64,000 bases of DNA from Labrenzia sp. R4_2 (GTDB taxonomy: Bacteria > Pseudomonadota > Alphaproteobacteria > Rhizobiales > Stappiaceae), in assembly GCF_017743865.1 (NCBI RefSeq), contig NZ_JAGHRJ010000011.1:38897-102896 (forward strand), written 5' to 3'. Position numbers and translations under genes: made by a program. This document shows positions 34,205 through 43,000 of the stretch, piece after piece; position 1 is the stretch's first letter, and every line of letters starts with the position of its first letter. The notes beneath the pieces were generated by a model. That model had not been told where the DNA came from and ran no database searches. It saw only the letters and a list, made by a program, of their open reading frames with translations.

Positions 34205-35487
34205 TGAACGCTGTCCCGAACAGAGGGAAACTTCGCAATCAGCGTCAGGCGCTCCCCGTTCCGCTCCACATCAAGCGGCAACCACGTGCCCGGTGCCTGG
34301 CGCTGGATGATTTCCACCAGATCGGACGGGGTTTTCAGCTCTGCTCCGGCGGCGCTCAAAACGATGTCGCCTGCGCTCAATTTCGCGGCCTCCGCAATGC
34401 TTCCGGCGGCCACTTCGCTCAGCAACAGTCCACCATTGGGCCCTTTTTGAATGGCAACACCCAGACGCGGGCGGTTCGGAACGGGCGGAGTATTGCCGCG
34501 GTCCTCGACAAGGAAAACCGCATCAGCAACGTCCGGCTCCAACCCGGCGCAGGCCCGGTCACGATCGACCGGCACGAGCGAAGTCACAGCTGAGACGCCC
34601 AGATCTGCCAGCTGATGCGGGATACCGAAGCCACGCTCCACATGCCCGCGCCCGGCAATCCCGGCCACAACCGCCTCCGGGTTTGCCTCTGCAGACCGGG
34701 CCAAGGCCTCAGCCATGGCGCGATCCCAGGTCAGTTGTGCGTCACGGAAGTTTTTAAAGCCGTCTGTTGCCAACGCTTCCTCGACAGTCTGAACGGCTTC
34801 AGATGGATCGCGCCGATGGGCGGCGGCAGCAAGATAAACGGAGGCAAGGCTCTGCGAATATGCCGGAAGTGCCGCTGCCGGGGTGGTGATTCCCTCGCGT
34901 TCCTCCTCAGGCACTGCATCCCAACCGTTCCGGCCAACCCGGGAGATCAGGCCGCGGTCAACATTCAGCGCAATCATCGAAATGCGGTTCTGCCGAGCGA
35001 ACTCAAACAGCGGCATATAGAGATCCGCATCATATCCCCAGACCTCCGCCCACTTTGTCTGGCGCAGAAAGTCGTCTTCAGAAAGTTTCCCGGTGGACCA
35101 GTCATCGAGCACCGGTTGCACGCTGCGTGGAAAGGCCTCGAACCCGATTACCAGCTCTGGCGTCAGCGCATAAAGCCCGGCCAGGGTCTGCAGTTGCCAG
35201 AGGTGATCTTCTTTGGAGGTGTGCGTTTCCCCAAGCAGCACAACGCGCGATCCTACTGCCTCCGCGAGCACGTCCCGGTTCGTAAATTCAGCCTTTGACG
35301 ACGGCTCCACCCACTGTCCCACATCCCGGCAGTGCTCTGATTCAATCCCTGTGCCGGCTGTCTGCTGCTGCGATTCAGCCTGGGCGCCCGGATTGTCCGT
35401 GAAAATTGTCAAGGCGAGCACCATGATCGCAAAAGCCCCGATCGCCACCCGGATAAAGAGATCGGATCGTTTTCTTAATATGATCAT
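34201..35487 (-). CDS. ChaN-like (haem-binding uptake family) protein with C-terminal PDZ domain
   Basis: The 428-residue protein starts MIILRKRSDLFIRVAIG with a signal/anchor helix. Residues ~55-320 match the ChaN/DUF399 family (RVVLLGETHTSKEDHLWQLQTL; GIAGRGHVERGFGIPHQL). ChaN of Campylobacter binds haem cofacially at the outer membrane. The last ~90 residues are a PDZ domain (PRLGVAIQ; AAKLSAGDIVLSAAG). GGAG eight bases before ATG 35487 fixes the start; the frame is open 35 codons further upstream without support. It is coupled to the M1-like peptidase by a 4-base overlap, suggesting joint action in periplasmic protein or metal handling. Confidence 0.83.
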   Translation of the reverse strand: MIILRKRSDLFIRVAIGAFAIMVLALTIFTDNPGAQAESQQQTAGTGIESEHCRDVGQWVEPSSKAEFTNRDVLAEAVGSRVVLLGETHTSKEDHLWQLQTLAGLYALTPELVIGFEAFPRSVQPVLDDWSTGKLSEDDFLRQTKWAEVWGYDADLYMPLFEFARQNRISMIALNVDRGLISRVGRNGWDAVPEEEREGITTPAAALPAYSQSLASVYLAAAAHRRDPSEAVQTVEEALATDGFKNFRDAQLTWDRAMAEALARSAEANPEAVVAGIAGRGHVERGFGIPHQLADLGVSAVTSLVPVDRDRACAGLEPDVADAVFLVEDRGNTPPVPNRPRLGVAIQKGPNGGLLLSEVAAGSIAEAAKLSAGDIVLSAAGAELKTPSDLVEIIQRQAPGTWLPLDVERNGERLTLIAKFPSVRDSVQ

Positions 35488-35856
35488 CACCGGTCTCCGG
35501 ATTTCAACAGCACTAACCACGACAGAGCTTAGCTGGGCCTTCCAAAATAGAGGCAACAAGCTGCCACTCTGCCAGTAGTCTCGACGGTGCATCTACAGCT
35601 TTTGCACTTAGTAAATTTACGCGCCGCAGCGTCCTGCGGATCTACGCTACCCTAGCGCATGCTTCTGACCCGAGCTGGACGAGTGACCCCAACCTCCTTC
35701 AAGGGCTACTGACCTAACGAGACCCACTGCCCAAACCTTGGTAAACAATTGGTTTCTATAGCCTTTGGGGATTGCCAATTATACCGATCGCGGTGTCCCC
35801 AACTTGTGACGCGGACTTTTGAGCTTGTAGCCTCAAGGCAGAGTATGAGGCGGGCG
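35488..35856. other. Divergent intergenic region, no gene
   Basis: These 369 bases lie between the divergent ChaN-like gene and a small membrane protein gene. They should hold both promoters. I see no strong motif. Confidence 0.35.
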
Positions 35857-36231
35857 ATGGTTGTTCATTACATTCCAAAACACAGCAGGCAGAAACTTTG
35901 GAGCGTGACCGCCCTTGTAATTTCCGCCGGGTTAGTGCTGGTCATTGTCGCGATGGTGGGGCTCTACCAGGCCGTGACGGCCAACAATAGAGAAGCCGAG
36001 CTTGATCGCAAAGCCTTTGAGGCCGGGGCCTCAACCTCCCGTCTCACCGACCTTTACATCGCAGATGGTGACCGTCTTGAAAGATGGGTGCTGGATGCGG
36101 ACACCGGACGACGCAAGTTTGCCGGCCACACGGATTGGAGCGCTTTCGCCGATGATCAGAGGCGCCAGCCGTCCGAGGATGAGCAGACTGATGAGTTCAA
36201 ATGGATCGATAAACTGACCGATCCCGAGTGA
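35857..36231 (+). CDS. Small membrane-anchored protein of unknown function
   Basis: The 124-residue protein begins MVVHYIPKHSRQKLWSV, with one strong membrane helix (ALVISAGLVLVIVAMVGLYQAV, residues ~17-38). A charged, acidic C-terminal part follows (AELDRKAFEAGASTSRLTDLYIADGD..., ending KWIDKLTDPE). GAGG about six bases before ATG 35857 supports this start over the longer frame from 35749. I do not recognise a family. It converges on the solute-binding protein gene. Confidence 0.6.
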   Translation: MVVHYIPKHSRQKLWSVTALVISAGLVLVIVAMVGLYQAVTANNREAELDRKAFEAGASTSRLTDLYIADGDRLERWVLDADTGRRKFAGHTDWSAFADDQRRQPSEDEQTDEFKWIDKLTDPE

Positions 36232-36243
36232 AGCATCGCCGCG

Positions 36244-36993
36244 TTATTGATAGTCAGACAGGACCGTATCAATTGCTCCGCTCTCGACAAGGCTGCGCAA
36301 ATGCATGTCCAGACGGTCAAGTTCGTTGGCCAGATCTGATTTTCGGGAAACAGCAAAATAGGATGGTCGGCCGGCGACCCGGTAGGGAGACACGCTCAAG
36401 TCCGGATGCGCGCGCATCTTGTAGCGCGCAAGCCGTTCCGGCCCGATGGCGACACAAAACCGGTCGGCGGAGAGCATCTTGAACACCGTATCGTAGTCAG
36501 TGGCTGGAACCTTCGTAAGTGCATCATCGGCATCGAACTGGTCGAAATAAACGGAATTGTCGAGGACACCGATGGTCCGGCCTGACAGATCAGCATAGGT
36601 GCGCACGGTCTTGGCCGGGTCTGCCACCACGAAGATCTTAGGTTCTTCGTCAATCGGGGTGGGCAGATAGATCATATAGGTCTCCCGCTCCGGTGTTCTG
36701 TTCGGCCCCAGCATGATGTCGGCTGTCCCGGCTTCCATCATGGCAAGCGCCCGGGAAAATGGCACCTCCACAAACTTCAGCTTCAGGCCGGCCCGCTCCG
36801 CCCAGGCCGTGGCAATATCGATATAGATACCCGAATAGGCGGCACGTCCGTCATCCGCCCGAATGATCCGGTACGGCGGCGCATGGTTGACCGCAACCAC
36901 ATAAGGATCGCTGGTGTCATCGGCCATCCCCATGGGAGAGGCGAGGGAGGCGCACACACAGATCACCATTTTGAAAGCCTGCAACAGCCTCAT
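36244..36993 (-). CDS. Periplasmic solute-binding protein, amino-acid type (SBP_bac_3)
   Basis: The 249-residue protein has a signal peptide (MRLLQAFKMVICVCASLASPMGMA). The mature part has the family-3 pattern: YSGIYIDIATAWAERAGLKLKFVEVPFSRALAMMEAGTADIMLGPNRTPER, then GRTIGVLDNSVYFDQF. Such proteins bind amino acids or similar solutes for ABC uptake or sensing. No permease or ATPase gene is adjacent, so it is an orphan and may feed a transporter elsewhere. AGGGAGGGG precedes ATG 36993; the frame is open 14 codons further. Confidence 0.85.
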   Translation of the reverse strand: MRLLQAFKMVICVCASLASPMGMADDTSDPYVVAVNHAPPYRIIRADDGRAAYSGIYIDIATAWAERAGLKLKFVEVPFSRALAMMEAGTADIMLGPNRTPERETYMIYLPTPIDEEPKIFVVADPAKTVRTYADLSGRTIGVLDNSVYFDQFDADDALTKVPATDYDTVFKMLSADRFCVAIGPERLARYKMRAHPDLSVSPYRVAGRPSYFAVSRKSDLANELDRLDMHLRSLVESGAIDTVLSDYQ

Positions 36994-37406
36994 CCGTGCG
37001 CAGCCCCTCCCTGTTCGACTGATGTCATGATCCAAAAAGTACGTACCTCAAAGGGTAGGCCGCTTGAGGCGCAGGTCCAGTCCAAGGCGACCCGGCGTTG
37101 ATTCGAATGGCAGGTCTTCGGGACAAGAAGCGGGTTAGGTCAGAGCGGCTTTTGTGCGCTTTCAAGACGTTAAGGGCTGACGGCAACTTGTTTGGAAAAC
37201 TTGCTTTTTAATACGCTTGTTGTCCTGAGGCACCGCACAATGGCTTCTTTGGGGTTGGCAGTCTGGCGACCTCGAGCATCTTTCACGGAAACACCAAAAA
37301 CAGTTTTTTCGGCCTGTGTGGCAAGTGACAGACCGAGCGTTCGGAGCAAGAAAGAAAACCCCTCCACAAGGGAGGGGTTTTTCCATGCTTCATGAAAGCA
37401 AAAAAT
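36994..37406. other. Intergenic region with terminator, no gene
   Basis: These 413 bases hold the promoter of the solute-binding protein gene on the right side of its start and a terminator at 37355-37381. Short ORFs here are chance frames. Confidence 0.4.
37355..37381 (-). terminator. Strong hairpin terminator (bidirectional)
   Basis: AAAACCCCTCC/GGAGGGGTTTT, an 11-bp perfect stem with a 5-base loop, lies just after the stop of the 66-residue protein gene at 37407. T-rich sequence follows on both strands. Confidence 0.82.
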
Positions 37407-37607
37407 TTAGTCTTTCGGCAGGGCTGCGGCGAGGGCCTGGGCGTAGGCGTTGCGCGCGGTCTGATAAATCGCGATCTGCTGTTGCAACTCGCCAATTTTG
37501 CGGTCGACCACGGTCATGGAAGACAGTTGATTCAACGCATCCTGCGGCAGGTCAGAGACAGCGTATTCTTTGCCATCGATCGTTATCTTGCCTTGTGGTT
37601 CGCTCAT
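37407..37607 (-). CDS. Small DUF6447-like protein
   Basis: The 66-residue protein runs MSEPQGKITIDGKEYAV...LPQDALNQL, then a helical VVDRKIGELQQQIAIYQTARNAYAQAL. The pattern 'ITIDGKEYxxxxLpxxAxxQL...QTARNAYxxAL' resembles the DUF6447 family as I remember it. These are small soluble proteins without known function. It is the last gene of a minus-strand series (giant RTX protein, methyltransferase, 169-residue protein, this gene) and is followed by a strong terminator, so it is likely co-transcribed with at least some of them. Confidence 0.7.
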   Translation of the reverse strand: MSEPQGKITIDGKEYAVSDLPQDALNQLSSMTVVDRKIGELQQQIAIYQTARNAYAQALAAALPKD

Positions 37608-37790
37608 GCTTTTTTCCCTTATTTGAATATCACGTATTTTCTTAGCAATCGGATGGCCGCGCTAGAAGGAGAATACCGTTTAAAGCGCCTTGACCGAAAG
37701 ATCAATTGTTAATGCCTATCGTCCAGAACCTCTCCCAAACCAAACCGATCCTGAATCGTCCCGAATATGATCACCGTTCGACCAACCACG

Positions 37791-38300
37791 TTAGTGGACT
37801 GCCGCATTGCCAGCCGCTGTGGGCAATGCTCCGTCGCCGTCGATCCAGTGCGGCCAAATCACCATCGGCCAATCGGCAGTTTTGTAAGCATTGCGGCAAA
37901 TAAAAAGCCACTGGCGTAACTCTGCGCTGGTAAAGCCAATCGATGCAGCCGGTTCGCTGTCCTGTTTGAAGACAAGAAGCAAACCGGCATCGGTGGGAGT
38001 CATGTCGACATTATCGACCAGACAAAAAGCCGGCGCATCCGGTCCTATAGACGTGGCGATCTTCTCCTGGGGTTCAATCGCCTGGACGGCCTGTTCCTGC
38101 GCGAAACTCTGAAAGAGATCGGCCCCATCTCTGCCAGAGGTCCCCTTGGCTAACACGCCTATGAGGTTGGCAAAGAGCCGATCAGCCAAACGCCGGGTAA
38201 TCCAAAGCTTGTAGACGTTGCCGGTGCTGTCCTGCCCGGTCAGAGACAAACGGTCTTCATGTCGGGAATACTCTGTCGTCAATCTAGTTAAGCGTGACAT
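37791..38300 (-). CDS. Conserved-looking protein of unknown function (169 aa)
   Basis: The 169-residue soluble protein starts MSRLTRLTTEYSRHEDRLSLTGQDSTGNVYKLWITRRLADRLFANLIGVLAKG. The 'LSLTGQDxxGxxxxLWITRRLADRL' segment looks like a conserved core, with a second one near the end (FTSAELRQWLFICRNAYKTADWP). No signal peptide or membrane helix is visible. I do not recognise a named family. Position between the methyltransferase and the DUF6447-like gene suggests a shared role with the giant surface protein. Confidence 0.65.
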   Translation of the reverse strand: MSRLTRLTTEYSRHEDRLSLTGQDSTGNVYKLWITRRLADRLFANLIGVLAKGTSGRDGADLFQSFAQEQAVQAIEPQEKIATSIGPDAPAFCLVDNVDMTPTDAGLLLVFKQDSEPAASIGFTSAELRQWLFICRNAYKTADWPMVIWPHWIDGDGALPTAAGNAAVH

Positions 38301-38349
38301 ATTTATTTTTGGTCACCCTCAAAACCCGCATACAAAAATTGTACTCAAC

Positions 38350-39873
38350 TCATAGCACACCCAGATTTTTTAATACTGGTCGTCTATGAGAATCGAACCT
38401 TTCTGCCATTGTCCGAAGCTGTATTTCCATCTCAGCGCGATCTTTCACGACCTTTCCGTCTTTTTGGAGCGAACGTCCGCTAGCCACCAAATCCCCCAAG
38501 GTTGCCCGCACCCGCGTATTTACTGTTCCATCATGAAGGATAAACAGTTGTTCAATAGAGTCTACAGGTATACCAGACCCAATGATCGGCGACATTAGAA
38601 AGCCAATATCGGGTGTAGAACGAGCTCTATCGAGCAAAACTTGATTAACAGCAGTCGCATTTGACGCGGCCCTTTCCGTCGCATTTGCACTCAGACAAGG
38701 CGCTGCATATCCCTGTCCTACGAGTATGCTCAAAGCCTGACCAAGTTGCGCAACGGGAAGACCCTTCATCTCTTTTCGCTCGCGCAACTCAGAAACACTA
38801 ATTGGTTTCTCGGCGAGTATATCTGCCAAAGGATCGTAGATTTCCGGTTTCAAATCAATGTTTCCCAATGGAGAAGCGTATTTGGACGGTTTTGTATCCG
38901 GTGACTGTTGAGCTACGAATCGCAACTCACCAAATTGCCTATTCTGGTCGACCACAGTAGCACGGCGGGCGCCTTTTACAAACAGGTCCTTGCGAAAGGC
39001 CTGATTGATGAACATGTCCCGAACTGTTTCATAGAATATCGGGTCCTCTAAATCCTTCATGATTTCTCGAGCGGCAGGAACGATCGTAGTAATATCAAAA
39101 TGTTCGGAGGGCGATGCAGATCCAGCAAATGTCAATTTTGCTGTGGCGAGCATATCGACGACTTCTGGAAAGGCAAACGGAATCCAATGCTCATTGAGGT
39201 ATTCGTGGGCCAAATAAGCTGGTGCCAGGGAACCCATTTTATCAAGCCGATCCTTCAACGTCGGCGTTGCGGCAAACACCGCCGCATTGGCATTTTGCAG
39301 CCGGAGGACGAAATCTGTGGCTTCTCTAACGCGCTCGATCGCCGGCCGACTGGATCGTTTGGCGTGTTCCTGCATAACACGGCGGATCGGCAGCATTGGT
39401 GCCCATCCCGGCAGTGCATTATAGCTGACATAGCCGATGCCACCCGGGACGAGTTTGTGGGCAAAAATCTCCGAAATTTCGCGATGTTGTTCGGTTCCGA
39501 CCCAAGAGAGAATTCCATGGGCGGTGATATAATCGAATTGGCCGATATCGGAATTCAGGAGATCTGCAAAAGACCATTCCTCAAAGCGGATATTAGTCAG
39601 TCCAGCAGCATCCGCAAGGGCCCGCGCTCCGGCGATCTGTCCCGGATTGATATCGATGGCAACAACTTCACAATCCGGATGCAGTGCAGCGACCGCAAGG
39701 CTGGTCAGCCCGTGACCACATCCAAGTTCGGCGAAACGGAACTGGTCCGGGTGTGGGGCAACCTGACCACATACCAGAAGCGCATGGCGCATCGCCACCG
39801 GTGTCATTTCTCGATAAATGCCGCGCGTATACTCAATTTCCGTAAAATAACCGTGCGACCATTTCTGTGACAT
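38350..39873 (-). CDS. SAM methyltransferase with methyltransferase-regulatory domain
   Basis: The 507-residue protein has a class I SAM-binding domain (AELGCGHGLTSLAVAALHP, VVAIDINPGQI, residues ~45-100; YITAHGILSWV; YVSYNALPGW). A predicted methyltransferase regulatory domain follows (residues ~215-300, MethyTransf_Reg type), then a C-terminal winged-helix-like region. I recall that rickettsial protein-lysine methyltransferases acting on the surface protein OmpB belong to proteins of this kind, which makes a surface-protein substrate conceivable. The next gene upstream is the 1398-residue RTX surface protein. The substrate assignment is inference. Confidence 0.8.
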   Translation of the reverse strand: MSQKWSHGYFTEIEYTRGIYREMTPVAMRHALLVCGQVAPHPDQFRFAELGCGHGLTSLAVAALHPDCEVVAIDINPGQIAGARALADAAGLTNIRFEEWSFADLLNSDIGQFDYITAHGILSWVGTEQHREISEIFAHKLVPGGIGYVSYNALPGWAPMLPIRRVMQEHAKRSSRPAIERVREATDFVLRLQNANAAVFAATPTLKDRLDKMGSLAPAYLAHEYLNEHWIPFAFPEVVDMLATAKLTFAGSASPSEHFDITTIVPAAREIMKDLEDPIFYETVRDMFINQAFRKDLFVKGARRATVVDQNRQFGELRFVAQQSPDTKPSKYASPLGNIDLKPEIYDPLADILAEKPISVSELRERKEMKGLPVAQLGQALSILVGQGYAAPCLSANATERAASNATAVNQVLLDRARSTPDIGFLMSPIIGSGIPVDSIEQLFILHDGTVNTRVRATLGDLVASGRSLQKDGKVVKDRAEMEIQLRTMAERFDSHRRPVLKNLGVL

Positions 39874-39980
39874 TAGACCTCACCGTTCCTAGTTAGTTAC
39901 AAATTTTATATACTGTCAAAATTAATAGGGTGCGTATTGTTTATGCGAAACACTAATAAGCACATCCGTCATAACGTGCA

Positions 39981-40010
39981 AAGGTCGGCCCGGAGGCCGA
40001 CCTTTTTTTT
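39981..40010. terminator. Hairpin terminator downstream of giant RTX gene
   Basis: AAGGTCGGCC/GGCCGACCTT with a 4-base loop lies 36 bases past the stop of the giant gene. The long T-run (40003-40010) follows on the plus strand; on the minus strand only three T's follow. It may cut most readthrough into the methyltransferase gene, consistent with differing expression needs. Confidence 0.65.
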
Positions 40011-40039
40011 ATATCGCACTAGAGCGAGGCTACATTCGT

Positions 40040-43000
40040 TTAGATGATGTCCGCACCGGTGAAAACACCAACGGTATTTACCAGCTGCACAACAACATCT
40101 TCCGCTGCAGTGAACGCGCTATTCGTAGCGCCTTCGTTTACCACAACATAGACACCGGCCGCAGTACCTGCCGCAATGTTAATGAGGTAGGCATCACCAT
40201 TTGCGTCATAGTTGGTAGCAGTACCAGCAACATCCGTCGCAATCGCTGTCGTGATCGCAGCTGCCAAGTTGACAGTGTCTGCCGACGCGATGTTTAGGTT
40301 GTTGAAGGCATTACCGGCGTTAGCAGTTGTACTGTCGATCGCGTCGGTTGCCGTGGTGAAGCCAGTCACCACATCAAAGCCCGTTACCAAGCTGTCGGTG
40401 TTAGTCGTGACATCAACTGTGTCGTTACCGGCACTGTTCGTGATGTTGATCTGATCAGCTCCAGCTCCACCAGTCAGGTTTACTGTTGCTCCAGCAGTTG
40501 AAGTAACCGTGATCTGGTCTGTACCGGCACCGGTATCAACAGCCGTAGTAGCGCCAGCGGCCACCGAAGTAACGTTCACCTGGTCATTACCACCGGCCAA
40601 GTTGATAGCGTTGGTAACAACTCCGGTAACAGTAGTGTTGACGGTTACGTTGCCAGAACCAGTACCAGTAACATCACTATCGGATACATTGTTCACAGTT
40701 GCATTACCGTTGTCCGAAACGGTCAACACTTCGTTATCGGCCATTGCCGCTGCGTTAATGGTCGTCGAAGCCGCCGTTGTGGCTGCTTGAATATCAACAG
40801 CACCGCCGAGGGCACCGATGGTAACATCGAGAGCACCAGATCCGGCATTGTCGATATCGTTACCAACAAAACCAGTTACCGTTACATTACCTGTGCCGGT
40901 GGTATCGAGCGAAGCAGCTGCGTTTTCGGCCCCCATCGCAAGCGTGATGTTCGAACCACTGGAGACATTGATGTCATTACCGGCGCCGATCGCACCAGTC
41001 GTCACATTCAGGCCGTTTGCACCTGTACCGACAGTCAAAGACCGGCTTGTAACCAAAGCCGCAGCATTCAGATTGGTTACGCCGCTGATTTGACTATTAC
41101 CAAAGGCGGCATTGGCATCGTCTGCGAGGACAAGTGTCGAACCGGCTGTACCAATGAAGGTTTCAATGGCTGTGATATCATCCGCTACACCATCGTTATC
41201 GATGGTCAACGTGTTTGCGCCGAAGCTCGCGGAGTCAACCGCAGTGTCTGTAATCGCAATACCGTCGATGTTTGTGGTATTGTTGAAAAACAGATCAGCG
41301 TTCGGGGTCGAACCGCCCACGTTGGTAATAGCCGTAACGTTGGCCAGATCCACAGCATCGAAGGTGACGTCATCCGCCGTTTGGATATCGATGGTTTCGA
41401 TAAGCGAAACGGTTTTCCCGGAGAAGTCAAAATCGTCTGTTGCGGCGTTACCAAGCAAGGAGAGTGCATCTGCACCAGCCGAACCGGTAAAGGTGGAGAA
41501 GCTTGCAAAGTTGTCTTCGTCGATCCGGTTTGTACCAGCACCGCTGAACAGCAACGTTTCAATGTTAGCAATATTTGCAACATCTAGAGTAGCGCCAGTG
41601 GTGGTCAAGGTCTGGAATGTACCTGCAGCACCGCCAATTGTGGTGAGCTGACCAGCAACCACATCAGCCGACGACACGTTGACGCCTTCAACAGAGCTGT
41701 CAATGTTCACAGTCTGAACATTTGTGAATGCCCCGGTAAGGTTAGCAATTTCACCAGCGGCAGCAGTACCGCTAATGTTCATTGTGTCCGTACCCAGAAG
41801 GCCATTTATCGCAGAACCGGGGATCTGGGCAACAGTTGCGTTGATAACGTCGTTTGCGTTTGTAAGAGCCAACCCTTCGTTGCTGTCTGTCGTAAGACCA
41901 GTGTTGAAGGAATTGACTTTCGCTGTAAAGGTCACTCCACCAGTCAGGCCGAGGTCTGCAACAGTCAAATCGGTGATGCCGGACAGAACGATCTGCAGGT
42001 CATTCGCGTTCAGGGTACCGTCGTCGTTGCTATCAACCCACAAAGTGTTGGTATCTTGCTGGAAGACTGCCTGCTGCGTACCGGACGCTGCCGTAACTGC
42101 ACCTTGCGCAGAACCGAAGTTTGCGAAGTTACCGACAAACTGGTTGTTGATCAAGATACCTGTAGCCGGTGCGATACCACCTGGCGCACCAGTCGCATTA
42201 CCGACAAGACCCTGAAGGTTCAATACGTCGGAACCTTGCGCAAAGTCGGTGATTGTGTCCACCTTGGTACCTGCAGACTGCGCAAACGCAGTGTAGGTAA
42301 TGGTGTCCTTACCATCGCCAGTTGTCAGCTTGTCAGAGCCGAGACCCATACCTCCGGTAATCGTATCGTTGCCGGAGCCGAGAGTAACAGTTGAAGCTGT
42401 ACCGTTCAGAATACCGCCCAAACCTGTAACATTCAGATTGCCGGTCATACCGCTTGCATCAACTGTTGCAAGTGCGTTTGTAGCCGGACCAGTGAACCCG
42501 CCAATGGTCAGGTTGGCATTGCCAGACAGGTTCAAGGTCGCGGCATCAACGATGGACAGGTTTGTGATCGTCACGGTGCCCGTGCCGTTTACAGCCGTGT
42601 CGTCATCGACAGAAACGGTAGCCGTTTCCGCGTCGTCGATGTTGACAGTACCGAGTGCGTCAGCCGTACCGACTTCATCAATCGCAACCGTCAGCTCGTC
42701 AGAGCTGTCGTCGGTTTTGAGGTCGACGGTCAGGTTCTGTGCAATAGCACCAACATCGACACCAACCGTGAGACCGGTAACCGCGTCATCAACCGTTGTT
42801 GCCGCACCAAGGCCGGCATCGAAGTTGACGTTGGTCACGCCACCGAAGTTGTCCATGTCGAACAAATTGGTGCCACCACCCGTTATCGTGGTCACATTGA
42901 GGTTTTCAACGTTCTTGACGGTACCAGTGATGGTGGCACCGCTTGCGGTAGCAGCGTCGAGGCCGATCGTGTCGTTGCCGGCGCCGCCATCAAAACTGTC

